From Crocinitomicaceae bacterium (GTDB lineage Bacteria > Bacteroidota > Bacteroidia > Flavobacteriales_D > Crocinitomicaceae), in assembly GCA_025210175.1 (NCBI GenBank), contig JAOASF010000183.1, positions 1-39,858 of the forward strand: a stretch of DNA of 39,858 nucleotides. The letters are read 5' to 3'. Position numbers and translations under genes: made by a program. How positions within the stretch are numbered: the first letter of the stretch is position 1; each line of letters begins with the position of its first letter. The notes under the pieces are model-generated. The model was not told the DNA's origin, searched no databases, and saw nothing but the letters and a program-made list of their open reading frames with translations. Positions 24,259 to 32,781 of the stretch are shown in pieces.

Positions 24259-26343
24259 ATGTCCTCGAATAAAGATCTTCCTTCAACTAGCGAAAATCGA
24301 ACTGGCCAAGATCGATCGAAGACAGAAATGGAATCCAACAACCTTTTCAATGTGATTGTCTTCGATGATAATCCCATGGATTTTGAGTTGATTCAGTTGT
24401 ATTTGCGAAACGAAAAGGACTTGAAACTGCACTACGCGTCCAATTTTGAGCTTTTCAAATCAAAAATCATAGAACACGATTTTAGTGCTGTTATTTGTGA
24501 TTACGACTTAGGACCAATGACGGCTCTTGAGGTGTATTCATACCTGCAACAGCTCAAATTCAACATCCCATTTATCGTTGTTTCAGGTGCACAAGGAGAG
24601 GAACGCGCTGTCGAAATTTTGAAGACGGGTGTAACGGATTATGTACTCAAGGACAAATTCGACAAGATGCCCTTCGTGTTGTCGCGCGCACTCAAGGAAC
24701 ATGAATCATTGTTGCACGAGCAGTACATGCTCGATCGACTTCGAGAAAGTGAAACCAAGTTTCGCGAAATATTCAATTCCATTATTGACGTTTATTTTGA
24801 ATCGGACTTAAACGGAATTGAGCGCGTTATTAGTCCTTCTATAGAGCAAGTATTGGGCTATACGCCTGACGAAATAATTGGAGGGAAAGCAACGGATATA
24901 TATAAGTACCCGGAGCAACGAGAGGTTTTTGTGGAGAAATTACTCGAGTCGGGAACCATACGCGATTTTGAAATCACCCTGCTCAGAAAATCGGGCGATA
25001 TATGCGACATTTCTGCCAATGCCAAGTTGATTTACAACAAAAGTGGTCGACCAGAAGGAATACAGGGCGTTTATCGTGATATAACCGAACGCAAGAAGCA
25101 AGAACAGCGTTTGATTCAGAGAGAAATGCAGCTGCGCGAATCCCAAAAAATGGCCAATTTGGGTAGTTGGGAAGTGAATAGCGAAACACGTAGAATCATT
25201 CTGTCAGAAGAGTTTTTTCAAATTTTTGAAGTCCCATACGACAAGAAGGAGAGACGAGACTTCTACGAATTCTCTGATTTGATTCATCCGGATGATAGAA
25301 GTCGTCTGGAAAGCAACATTATCAAGTTTCTAAAAACGGGTAACGAATTGCCGTATGAATTTAGAATTGTTACACCGAATGGTAAATTAAAATACATTTC
25401 TACCAAAGTATTCAAGGCCCGAAGAGATAACAAAGAATTTATATCTGGAATTATTCAGGACATTACGGACTTAAAGGTCTTGGAGGAAGAGAAGAACAAT
25501 GTTCAGCGACAAGCACTTGAAATGCTGGAGGAAATGGTGGAGCAGCGCACCAGAAAAATTGAGGAGCAAAGAATGGTGATTGAACAAAAGAACAGAGATA
25601 TTACCGACTCCATCAAATATGCCAAACAGGTGCAAATGGCCATCATGCCAAGCAAAGAAGTAATTGATGCTCACATACCTCAAAATTTCATTTTTTATTC
25701 GCCCAAGGACATTGTAGCAGGAGATTTTTATTGGAGTTTCTCGGACAAAAATGTTTTCATGATTGCGGTGGCCGATTGTACCGGGCATGGTGTTCCTGGA
25801 GCCTTGGTGTCTGTAATTTGTTACAATGCTCTCAATCGAGCGGTGAATGAATACATGTTACGTGAGCCAGGGAAGATACTAGACAAGGTGAATGATTTGG
25901 TCATTGATTTCTTTTCGCACGGTGTGTCAGAAGTAAAGGACGGAATGGACATTTCATTGTTGGTCATGAACCCAGAAACAAAAACCGTGAAATGGGCAGG
26001 GGCAAACAATCCGTTGATCTATTTTGACGGGGATGAAATGCGCAAAATCATTGCGAATAAAACCGCTATCGGAAACAGGGATGTAGTGGGAGGCTTCACT
26101 ACACATGAAGTTCCTTATTTAATGGATACAACCTATTATCTGTTTTCTGATGGGTATGCCGACCAATTTGGAGGCAAAGACAATAAAAAATTCATGCAAA
26201 AGCGTTTCAATGCATTGATGGAATTGGCCCATAAAAAACACATCCTGAAACAAGAAGAACTGTTTGTTCAAACATTTCAAGACTGGAAAGGGGATAGAGA
26301 ACAAGTGGACGATGTTGCAATAATAGCACTCAAACTGCCATAA
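24259..26343 (+). CDS. Response regulator with PAS domains and PP2C (SpoIIE) phosphatase output
   Basis: This soluble 694-residue protein has four parts. A receiver domain (about 30-148) has acidic D36/D37, probable phospho-acceptor D81, S109 and K131. Two PAS domains (about 164-278 and 290-405) end in DITERKKQEQ and DITDLKVLEE. A coiled coil (about 405-450) follows. The C-terminal SpoIIE/PP2C-type Ser/Thr phosphatase (about 455-694) shows KDIVAGDFYW and DCTGHGVPGA, with metal-binding Asp. Phosphorylation of the receiver likely gates the phosphatase, whose substrate may be an anti-anti-sigma-like protein not present here. First gene of a three-gene signalling operon; the stop is 10 nt before the histidine kinase. 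Confidence 0.88.
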   Translation: MSSNKDLPSTSENRTGQDRSKTEMESNNLFNVIVFDDNPMDFELIQLYLRNEKDLKLHYASNFELFKSKIIEHDFSAVICDYDLGPMTALEVYSYLQQLKFNIPFIVVSGAQGEERAVEILKTGVTDYVLKDKFDKMPFVLSRALKEHESLLHEQYMLDRLRESETKFREIFNSIIDVYFESDLNGIERVISPSIEQVLGYTPDEIIGGKATDIYKYPEQREVFVEKLLESGTIRDFEITLLRKSGDICDISANAKLIYNKSGRPEGIQGVYRDITERKKQEQRLIQREMQLRESQKMANLGSWEVNSETRRIILSEEFFQIFEVPYDKKERRDFYEFSDLIHPDDRSRLESNIIKFLKTGNELPYEFRIVTPNGKLKYISTKVFKARRDNKEFISGIIQDITDLKVLEEEKNNVQRQALEMLEEMVEQRTRKIEEQRMVIEQKNRDITDSIKYAKQVQMAIMPSKEVIDAHIPQNFIFYSPKDIVAGDFYWSFSDKNVFMIAVADCTGHGVPGALVSVICYNALNRAVNEYMLREPGKILDKVNDLVIDFFSHGVSEVKDGMDISLLVMNPETKTVKWAGANNPLIYFDGDEMRKIIANKTAIGNRDVVGGFTTHEVPYLMDTTYYLFSDGYADQFGGKDNKKFMQKRFNALMELAHKKHILKQEELFVQTFQDWKGDREQVDDVAIIALKLP

Positions 26344-26353
26344 TCCTCAGGCC

Positions 26354-28333
26354 ATGTTATTGCTCTTTTTTTCGAAGCGAACCAAAATTTTCCACCTGTG
26401 GAGCATCATTTTGCTCATAGCGGTAACGGTATTTATTGAAGTCAGCACGAATCATATTTACTTCAGTACTCTTTTACTTTTACCCTTACTTCAATCCTTC
26501 TTTTTCCGAAAGGACAGGGCTATATACGCTACTCTAGTAGTGGTATTATTGGTGTCGCTTACCGGTATGCTCCTGTTGAGATCAACGATAAATGGAGCCA
26601 TTTTTGTGAGTGTGCAGTCCATTGGTTGGATCATTTTAACCATTGGGGTGGTGGAGTTAAAAAACTACTATTTCAGGGCAGATGCTAGTGATCGAAGGTT
26701 GAAATCACTGACTTCGGAGTTGGTCGAAAAGCTCGAAACACAAAACGAGAAACTGAAGGAAAACTTCTCCATTTTTGATGAAAATATTCGTGCCGCTCTG
26801 GAAGGATGTGGTTTTGGAATGTGGGAATGGGATGCAGAATCAAATTCCATCAAATGGGACACCCAAATGTACCGGGTGTTTCAATTGACCAAGAAGGTAC
26901 AGGAGCTTGATATTCAGTTCTGGGAAAATCAAATCTTAGAAGTAGACAGAGAAAGTTTTATCGACGATTTTGATCGCGCCATCAAGGGAAAAAAACCTTT
27001 GAGAAATCATTTTTTAATCAACAGCGGTCCTAAAGGGTCTTGTGTGAAATTGGTGAGTCAGCAAGTCGAAGATAGTCAAGGGAACATCGTTAAGGTGGTA
27101 GGTCTGGCGTGGGATGTTACCGAAGAAAAGCAACATCAGCTTTCCTTGGTAGAATACAAGGATCAGTTGGAAGCAATGGTGGAACGTCGCACCGAGGTAA
27201 TGGCAGAGTTAAACAAGTCCTTGATCCGCAGCGAAGAACTGTTAAAAGGTATTTCAGAAATTGGAGGAATCGGTGGCTGGCATTATGACTTGAAGACCAG
27301 GGATATGAATTGGACCGATGAGGTTTTTCATATTTTCGAACTACCAATTGGGGAAATTCCAAGCTTTGAAGAAATCATTCACTTTTATGCGCCAGAGGCG
27401 AGAGGCGTGGTCAAAAAGTCATTCAAAAATTGTGAAGAACACAGTGAACCTTTCGAATTTGAACTTCCTTTAGTTGTACAGGAAGACAAAATCATTTGGG
27501 TGCAAATGAAGGGGAAGCCTGTAACGCTTAACGGTGAAGTAACGGCGATTACGGGAATCATCCACGATGTTTCGAATGAGAAAGAGGTGCGGGATAGCTT
27601 GATCAATATCAATGAACAACTAGATATTCAAGTTCAAAAACTCAAGGATGAATTAGAAGCCAGTATTCAAGAATTGGAAACCTTTACCTATACCGTTTCG
27701 CATGATTTACGTTCACCTCTCCGAGCGATTGAAGGCTTTTCTAAGGCGCTTTTAGATAGCTATGGACGCATTATCGATGAGGATGGAGAAAGATGGTTGC
27801 GATACATTATGTCCAATACAGACAAAATGGGAACCCTAATTACGGACATTCTCAACTTCTCTCGAGTAGGGCGCACCGTGGTTCAACCTGTGGAGGTGAA
27901 TATGAACAAGTTACTGGAAGAAAAATTTGATGAATTAAAAAAGGATTATCACGATAAAGTTATTAAATTAAATGTTGAAAAGCTTCCCAAGGTGGTTTGT
28001 GATAAAATGTTAGTAGGGCAAGTTTGGAATAATTTATTGAACAATGCCTTGAAATTTTCTTCTGAAAAAGAGGAAATTAGTATAGAAGTAAGCAGCAAAA
28101 TCGAAAACGATTATGCCTTATTTACAGTAAAGGATTTTGGAGTAGGTTTCGATGAAAAATATATTCAAAAACTATTTGTTGTCTTCCAGCGTTTACACGG
28201 ACCCGATGAATTTCCTGGGTCGGGAGTAGGGTTGGCTATTGTAGACCGAATAATGCGAAAGCACGGTGGTTGGGTTCAAGCTAAAGGCGAAGAGGGTGTT
28301 GGAGCCTCATTTACCTTTGCGCTACCACTTTAA
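26354..28333 (+). CDS. Membrane sensor histidine kinase with two PAS domains
   Basis: The 659-residue protein begins with three or four membrane segments (about 12-30, 36-50, 57-76, 81-101). PAS-like domains lie at about 143-256 and 295-410, each ending in a (D/N)VT/S-x-EK-type motif, with a coiled coil between. The HisKA domain has phospho-acceptor H450 in VSHDLRSPLRAIEGF, and an HATPase domain carries NNLLNNALKF, DFGVGFDEKY and GSGVGLAIV. The kinase core resembles that of bacteriophytochrome-type kinases, but no GAF/PHY or chromophore Cys is present. The operon partner is the single-domain response regulator 25 nt downstream. The signal is unknown. Confidence 0.9.
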   Translation: MLLLFFSKRTKIFHLWSIILLIAVTVFIEVSTNHIYFSTLLLLPLLQSFFFRKDRAIYATLVVVLLVSLTGMLLLRSTINGAIFVSVQSIGWIILTIGVVELKNYYFRADASDRRLKSLTSELVEKLETQNEKLKENFSIFDENIRAALEGCGFGMWEWDAESNSIKWDTQMYRVFQLTKKVQELDIQFWENQILEVDRESFIDDFDRAIKGKKPLRNHFLINSGPKGSCVKLVSQQVEDSQGNIVKVVGLAWDVTEEKQHQLSLVEYKDQLEAMVERRTEVMAELNKSLIRSEELLKGISEIGGIGGWHYDLKTRDMNWTDEVFHIFELPIGEIPSFEEIIHFYAPEARGVVKKSFKNCEEHSEPFEFELPLVVQEDKIIWVQMKGKPVTLNGEVTAITGIIHDVSNEKEVRDSLININEQLDIQVQKLKDELEASIQELETFTYTVSHDLRSPLRAIEGFSKALLDSYGRIIDEDGERWLRYIMSNTDKMGTLITDILNFSRVGRTVVQPVEVNMNKLLEEKFDELKKDYHDKVIKLNVEKLPKVVCDKMLVGQVWNNLLNNALKFSSEKEEISIEVSSKIENDYALFTVKDFGVGFDEKYIQKLFVVFQRLHGPDEFPGSGVGLAIVDRIMRKHGGWVQAKGEEGVGASFTFALPL

Positions 28334-28358
28334 TAAAAACGATTGGCAAAAATTGAAT

Positions 28359-28796
28359 ATGGAACAAGCTATTGACATATTACTAGTAGAAGATCGAATT
28401 GAAGATGCGGAATTGGCCATGATGGGCCTTAAAAAGCACAACTTAATCAATACGATAGTATGGGTAAAAGACGGAGAAGAGGCCTTGGAATACCTAAAGG
28501 GTACCGGCAGGTATAACGGACGCAATGCCCAAAACAGACCGAAGTTGGTTCTTCTTGATTTAAAAATGCCCAAAGTAGACGGAATCGAAGTATTAAGGGC
28601 TATCCGTGCTGATGATCGATTGAAATTTATTCCGGTGATTGTAATGACCACATCTCAAGAAGACAAGGATTTGCTCAATGCTTATGATCTCAATGCGAAT
28701 GCGTATATCTTAAAGCCAGTTGACTTCACCAGTTTTGTAGATGCCATGCAGGCCATGGGGATGTTTTGGCTGTTGCTCAACAAACGCCCTTATTAA
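28359..28796 (+). CDS. Single-domain response regulator, Rcp1-like
   Basis: This 145-residue receiver-only protein has E11/D12, phospho-acceptor D67 in LLDLKMPKVDG, T97 and K119, all in order. DILLVEDRIEDAEL and the long GTGRYNGRNAQNRPKL loop are typical of the Rcp1-like regulators that accompany phytochrome-type kinases. I start at ATG 28359, because the longer frame from 28266 would overlap the kinase C terminus and carry no conserved residues. There is no output domain, so it probably relays the phosphate or binds another protein. The REC-PP2C protein encoded upstream could be part of the same relay. Confidence 0.9.
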   Translation: MEQAIDILLVEDRIEDAELAMMGLKKHNLINTIVWVKDGEEALEYLKGTGRYNGRNAQNRPKLVLLDLKMPKVDGIEVLRAIRADDRLKFIPVIVMTTSQEDKDLLNAYDLNANAYILKPVDFTSFVDAMQAMGMFWLLLNKRPY

Positions 28797-28842
28797 TCAA
28801 GTTTAAATCAAAGGAAGAATCCTAATTTGCTTGCTTTCTTAT

Positions 28843-28850
28843 TAACTTTG
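28843..28850 (+). promoter_or_regulatory. -7 promoter element before tatA-like gene
   Basis: TAACTTTG matches TAnnTTTG exactly and ends only 4 nt before the ATG at 28855. Transcription would then start at or close to the start codon, giving a leaderless or nearly leaderless message. A TTTG at 28826-28829 is too close (13 nt) to be an ideal -33 element. Confidence 0.6.
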
Positions 28851-28854
28851 CAGC

Positions 28855-29274
28855 ATGTTATTATTTTTAAATGACGTCGCTGGTTCCGAGATTTTATTAA
28901 TTCTCGCTTTTGTGCTCATGTTTTTTGGCTCCAAGAGCATACCAGGCATCGCTCGCACCATGGGTCGTACCATGCGTCAAATTAAGGATGCAACACAGGA
29001 GGTCCAAAATGAAATCAAAAAATCAGGTGCGGATATTCGAAAAGACCTGAACGTACGTTCGATGGTGAATGATACCGTGAACGATATCCGTCAGCCTTTG
29101 GATCAATACGCCGATGATATCAATGAAGCCTTAAGACCGGATGCCAAACCCTATGTTCGACCAAGCCCGATTGAACCTCAAGAAAACAAGGTAGCTCCGC
29201 CTTCTGAAAAAGAACCCAACACTATTCCCGATCCGGAATCAACTAACTCTGAATCCAAAGACAATGCGCTTTAA
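28855..29274 (+). CDS. tatA: Sec-independent translocase protein, TatA/TatB-like
   Basis: This 139-residue protein has the TatA/B architecture: a short hydrophobic helix (about 9-24), the FG pair in FFGSKSIPGIARTMGRTM (23-40), an amphipathic helix and a long polar, proline-rich tail. TatA/B proteins help move folded proteins across the inner membrane with TatC, which is not in the window. The tail is longer than usual for TatA and nearer TatB in length, so the assignment between the two is open. Its own promoter lies directly upstream. The 3' end overlaps the nitroreductase gene by 11 nt. Confidence 0.85.
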   Translation: MLLFLNDVAGSEILLILAFVLMFFGSKSIPGIARTMGRTMRQIKDATQEVQNEIKKSGADIRKDLNVRSMVNDTVNDIRQPLDQYADDINEALRPDAKPYVRPSPIEPQENKVAPPSEKEPNTIPDPESTNSESKDNAL

Positions 29275-29851
29275 TCTATCTGAAATTACAGACGTAATCC
29301 GTCAAAGAAGAACCATATATCCAGAACAATTCACCAGCCGTAAAGTACAGAAAGAACAGGTTGAATTGCTGTTGAATAATGCCATTTGGGCACCAACACA
29401 CGGTAAAACCCAACCTTGGAAGTTCACTGTATTTCAGGATGAGGCTTTACAAGCTTTGAGTGATTTTCAAGCCAAAACCTATTTGGAGAACACGCCTGCT
29501 GACGGGCAAAATGACATGAAGCTGGCCAAGCTCATCAATCGTCCTTTACTCGCAAGTGTTGTGATTGCTGTTCATCTTAACCGCGATCCGGAAAGTCGAA
29601 TTTCAGAATTAGAAGAAACCGAAGCAGTAGCGGCAGCCATTCAAAACATTCTTTTGACAGCTACGGCCTATGGTTTGGGGTCGTTTTGGGCAACACCAGG
29701 TGTGATTCATGCTCCACAAGCCAAGGATTTTTTCAATTTGACCGAACACGACAAATGTTTAGGCTTAATCTACCTCGGTTATGTGAAGGAAGAATGGCCA
29801 AAGGGACAGCGCAAACCAATTGAGTATTTAACAGAATGGAGAACCCAGTAG
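29264..29851 (+). CDS. Nitroreductase family protein, FMN-dependent
   Basis: This 195-residue protein has the nitroreductase fold signature: an N-terminal IRQRRTIYPEQF (phosphate-binding RR of FMN), then WAPTHGKTQPWKF, and later GLGSFWATPG and LGLIYLGYV. The size and the HGKTQPW sequence resemble the YdjA-like group of minimal nitroreductases. It reduces nitro- or quinone-type substrates using NAD(P)H; the real substrate is unknown. The ATG lies within the 3' end of tatA (11 nt overlap), and its stop overlaps the next gene by 16 nt. Confidence 0.9.
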   Translation: MRFNLSEITDVIRQRRTIYPEQFTSRKVQKEQVELLLNNAIWAPTHGKTQPWKFTVFQDEALQALSDFQAKTYLENTPADGQNDMKLAKLINRPLLASVVIAVHLNRDPESRISELEETEAVAAAIQNILLTATAYGLGSFWATPGVIHAPQAKDFFNLTEHDKCLGLIYLGYVKEEWPKGQRKPIEYLTEWRTQ

Positions 29852-30261
29852 ATCATACCTTGGATTTGGGCTTGGTGAACTATGTTCAGCATCCCGAGAA
29901 CAGTAAGTACATTGTCTTTCGCTTTGCCGACATGAATAGAGCTGCTTTTTTTGAATCGCGACTCGCCGAAAAGGAAATTTGGTTCGAAAAAGGAGACGAA
30001 ATGAAGCGCAATACGAATTTTCAATTGTATGCCATCCATTCTACAGATTTCAAACTAGTCGAAAAGATCAACTACGAAACCGAGGCAAAATTCAAGAAGC
30101 CCATTATACCTTCGAAAATATTGAGGTATTCCTTGCTCTTGTTTTCAGGTATAATCATGACGCTTACGCTTATCGGCTACTGTTCGAAACAAAAAGAAAT
30201 ACAACAATCAATGAACAATAGTTCTCAGTCAATGAACGTTGTTGAATCGGTTAACAAATAG
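29836..30261 (+). CDS. Hypothetical membrane-anchored protein
   Basis: This 141-residue protein is of unknown function. Residues about 20-82 form an alternating strand-helix-strand pattern (YIVFRFADMNRAAFFESRL, then FQLYAIHSTDFKLVEKINY) that could be a small ferredoxin-like domain. One membrane segment lies near the C terminus (about 97-116, ILRYSLLLFSGIIMTLTLIG), followed by a polar Asn/Ser-rich tail. Overlap with the nitroreductase gene (16 nt) and the 12-nt gap to the next gene place it in the tatA operon. Confidence 0.65.
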   Translation: MENPVDHTLDLGLVNYVQHPENSKYIVFRFADMNRAAFFESRLAEKEIWFEKGDEMKRNTNFQLYAIHSTDFKLVEKINYETEAKFKKPIIPSKILRYSLLLFSGIIMTLTLIGYCSKQKEIQQSMNNSSQSMNVVESVNK

Positions 30262-30273
30262 CATATTTACCTC

Positions 30274-31038
30274 ATGCGTGTCACTTTTTTACTTCTTTTA
30301 CTGGTACCTCAGTTGCTTTGGGCTCAATTTCCGGAGGATAAAAAAGAAAAGTTCCCGACTTATTTTGCCTTTGGAGCAAATGCAATATTCCCGAATAACT
30401 TTCAGGGAACCAAGACCTTCCTAATCGATCGAGACTATACGAAATCCACCATTACACAAATGACCGGCTTCAATTTTGGAGGCTTGTTCAGAAGAAGCTA
30501 TACCGACCGTATTTCGATAGAGGCCGGTTTGAATTATTCCACGCGTCGCTTCGATATCCAAGCACTCATTGTGGATTCTAACTTAACGACCAGAGACACC
30601 ATGAAATTCACAACCTTGGAAATTCCCGTAAATGGTTTAGTGTTCGTAAAAATGTCGGAGAATGTATATTCCAACGTGGGATTTGGGTTGAGTTTTTTGT
30701 ACAAACCGAGTACGGTTCGTGTTTTTTCAAGGCCAGATGATAAGAGTTCCATCGACCATTATGGGGTGGTTCGCAATAAATTCGGAATGGATTTGAATGG
30801 GCAAGTAGGGGCTGAAATTCGAACCTACGACAAAGGAATATTTTACCTTGGAGGTTCGGTTCGTGTGCCTTTGTCACCTTTGTTTACCATGCTTTCATCT
30901 TATAAATATGGTACTCAGGATGCTCAAACAGGGACCCAACAAATACAGGGTGGCTATATTTCATTAGATATCCGATATTACTTTCACAATGTAAAAAACA
31001 AAGCACAACAACCACTGGTGAGTCCAATGGGCGAATGA
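30274..31038 (+). CDS. Outer-membrane beta-barrel protein, PorT-like
   Basis: This 254-residue protein has a signal peptide (1-17, VTFLLLLLVPQLLWAQ). Repeated amphipathic strands follow, such as FGANAIFPNNF, FNFGGLFRRSYTDRISIEAGLNY, VYSNVGFGLSFLY and GIFYLGGSVRVPLSP, with a final ISLDIRYYFH ending in aromatic residues. This is typical of an 8- to 10-stranded PorT-type barrel. The start is ATG at 30274. It overlaps the cupin gene by 4 nt (ATGA). Its role is unknown. Confidence 0.75.
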   Translation: MRVTFLLLLLVPQLLWAQFPEDKKEKFPTYFAFGANAIFPNNFQGTKTFLIDRDYTKSTITQMTGFNFGGLFRRSYTDRISIEAGLNYSTRRFDIQALIVDSNLTTRDTMKFTTLEIPVNGLVFVKMSENVYSNVGFGLSFLYKPSTVRVFSRPDDKSSIDHYGVVRNKFGMDLNGQVGAEIRTYDKGIFYLGGSVRVPLSPLFTMLSSYKYGTQDAQTGTQQIQGGYISLDIRYYFHNVKNKAQQPLVSPMGE

Positions 31039-31505
31039 TGAATAGAGTAGAGGAGTTAATTGAGAAATTTGGTTTATTACCCCATCCAGAGGGAGGTTGG
31101 TACAAGGAAACGTACCGCTCCGATATGAAGTTAAACGGTGTGGATAGAAACTTAATGACCTCCATTTATTTTTTAATCACGTCTGAAAATATATCCAAAT
31201 TACACCAGATTAAAAGCGATGAACATTGGTACTTTCACGAAGGACACGGTCTTCGCATTCATCTTTTCGATACCGACTATTCTTTCATCGATCTAGGCTT
31301 GAACTCGGATCAAAATCAAGTTCCCTTTGCAACCGTTAAGTCTGAAGTTATTTTTGGAAGTACAGTGGAAAAAGAAGGTGCCTATGCCTTTGTATCTTGT
31401 GCGGTGGCTCCTGGTTTTGACTTTCGCGACTTTCGGATGCTGAGTACAGAAGAAATGTTGGCCAAATACCCCAACCATCAGGCTTTGATACAGCGTTTGA
31501 CCTAA
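31035..31505 (+). CDS. Cupin, DUF985 family
   Basis: This 156-residue protein has the DUF985 cupin pattern LLPHPEGGWYKETYRSD (14-30), then LHQIKSDEHWYFHEGHGLRI (57-76) with histidines that could bind a metal, and finally SCAVAPGFDFRDFRM. Relatives such as yeast YML079 have a jellyroll cupin fold, and no activity is firmly known. Two adjacent ATGs (31035 and 31038) are possible starts. The first overlaps the upstream stop. The gene ends one base before the convergent lipoprotein gene. Confidence 0.85.
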   Translation: MMNRVEELIEKFGLLPHPEGGWYKETYRSDMKLNGVDRNLMTSIYFLITSENISKLHQIKSDEHWYFHEGHGLRIHLFDTDYSFIDLGLNSDQNQVPFATVKSEVIFGSTVEKEGAYAFVSCAVAPGFDFRDFRMLSTEEMLAKYPNHQALIQRLT

Positions 31506-31506
31506 A

Positions 31507-32778
31507 TTACTTTAAGTTTTTGGTCAGGTAGGAAGAAAAGTACAACTTGATTTTTTTGTTGTTCATTTCTGGATACATCAGCACCAAGCGCCCGTTTCGG
31601 GCATCTATTCCCAAGTAATCACCAAAGAAAACACTTTCTGAAGGAACGAATCGACGATCGCTCACGCACATATCGCTGAATGTTTTTCCGAAATCTTTGG
31701 AATAGGAAAGGTACACATTGGTCTCGTTTCCGGTCAAGTTTCTTCGATCGTAATACCCTATATAAATGCCTCCGTCCAAAGGGTCAATGGCCATGCAAGC
31801 CAGAAATTGATGACTTTCATCCGTATTTTGATTGACTTTTTGCGGTTCACTCCACGTTTCTCCTTCGTCAGATGATATGCTCAACCAGAGGTCCGTGTTG
31901 TGGGCTCCATTGCGTTGGTCGGACCACAACAAATACAAGGAATTATTGATCGGGTTGAATCTTAAATTGGGCAGTCCGTTGGCCCTGTTAAATCCTGGGA
32001 TGTCATAAGTCCAACCTCCGACCTGATCGAATAATTTGCGGTCTTGAGCCAACCATGTGTTGCCTCCATCGTTGGATTTTTGCATGTTTAAACCTGTGGG
32101 GCCTGTCCATACAACAATTAAGTTTCCAGCAGCTGTCATTACCGGAATGGCACCTTCAACGGTTTCGTCCCCATCGATGCAGTCTCCTTTTTCTTGGGCA
32201 ATTTGTACGGGAGTGGACCAGGTTAAACCATTGTCGCGTGACTGGGCGTAGAGAATGGAACTCGAGTCGTCGGGATTTTTTGATCCGTATTTATCGAATT
32301 GCGTCCAGGTCATGAAAAGCGTGTTGGTAGCAAAATCGTAATCGACCCAATGTTTATCTTGAACCTTTCCTTTTACTGGAGCTGGAAAACTGCCATCGTT
32401 CCATTTACCATTCACAGAATCAACTTTCTGGCAGACAATACGGTCTAGGTGATCAACTCGATTGATACTGGCAAGGTGAAAATAATAGAGGCTACCCAGG
32501 GAATCAAAAAGTAGAACGGGGTCTCCATAAACGCCATTCGAGCTTTTGAGCGTAGTAGATGTCCAAGTCTTTCCACCGTCCATTGAATAGTAATAATCAT
32601 CCAACACAGTTCCCGCTGCGATGATGTTGGGGTTTTTGGGATGAATGACAATACTGGGTTCAACCTGACCGTAAGCTTTTTTAGAATCTGGACCAGCAGG
32701 AACAACGACATGAGTCGAAGATATACTAGCACAACCCGAAAGTAGGCCCAGACAGATAAGGGCTGAGGAAAAACGCAT
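31507..32778 (-). CDS. Asp-box (BNR) repeat lipoprotein, sialidase-like fold
   Basis: This 423-residue lipoprotein has signal lipobox LLSGC (Cys16). At least five Asp-box-like motifs mark a sialidase/VPS10-type beta-propeller: SMDGGKTW (65-72), SRDNGLTW, SNDGGNTW, SSDEGETW and SKDFGKTF. No clear RIP motif or arginine triad is seen, so sialidase activity is unsupported. It is more likely a binding or structural surface protein. It lies 3 nt after the M61 peptidase gene and is probably co-transcribed with it. Confidence 0.75.
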   Translation of the reverse strand: MRFSSALICLGLLSGCASISSTHVVVPAGPDSKKAYGQVEPSIVIHPKNPNIIAAGTVLDDYYYSMDGGKTWTSTTLKSSNGVYGDPVLLFDSLGSLYYFHLASINRVDHLDRIVCQKVDSVNGKWNDGSFPAPVKGKVQDKHWVDYDFATNTLFMTWTQFDKYGSKNPDDSSSILYAQSRDNGLTWSTPVQIAQEKGDCIDGDETVEGAIPVMTAAGNLIVVWTGPTGLNMQKSNDGGNTWLAQDRKLFDQVGGWTYDIPGFNRANGLPNLRFNPINNSLYLLWSDQRNGAHNTDLWLSISSDEGETWSEPQKVNQNTDESHQFLACMAIDPLDGGIYIGYYDRRNLTGNETNVYLSYSKDFGKTFSDMCVSDRRFVPSESVFFGDYLGIDARNGRLVLMYPEMNNKKIKLYFSSYLTKNLK

Positions 32779-32781
32779 GAT

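Noticed and set aside
31507..32778. Asp-box lipoprotein as a true sialidase
   Set aside because: Asp boxes occur in many propellers; I could not find the RIP motif or a convincing arginine triad.
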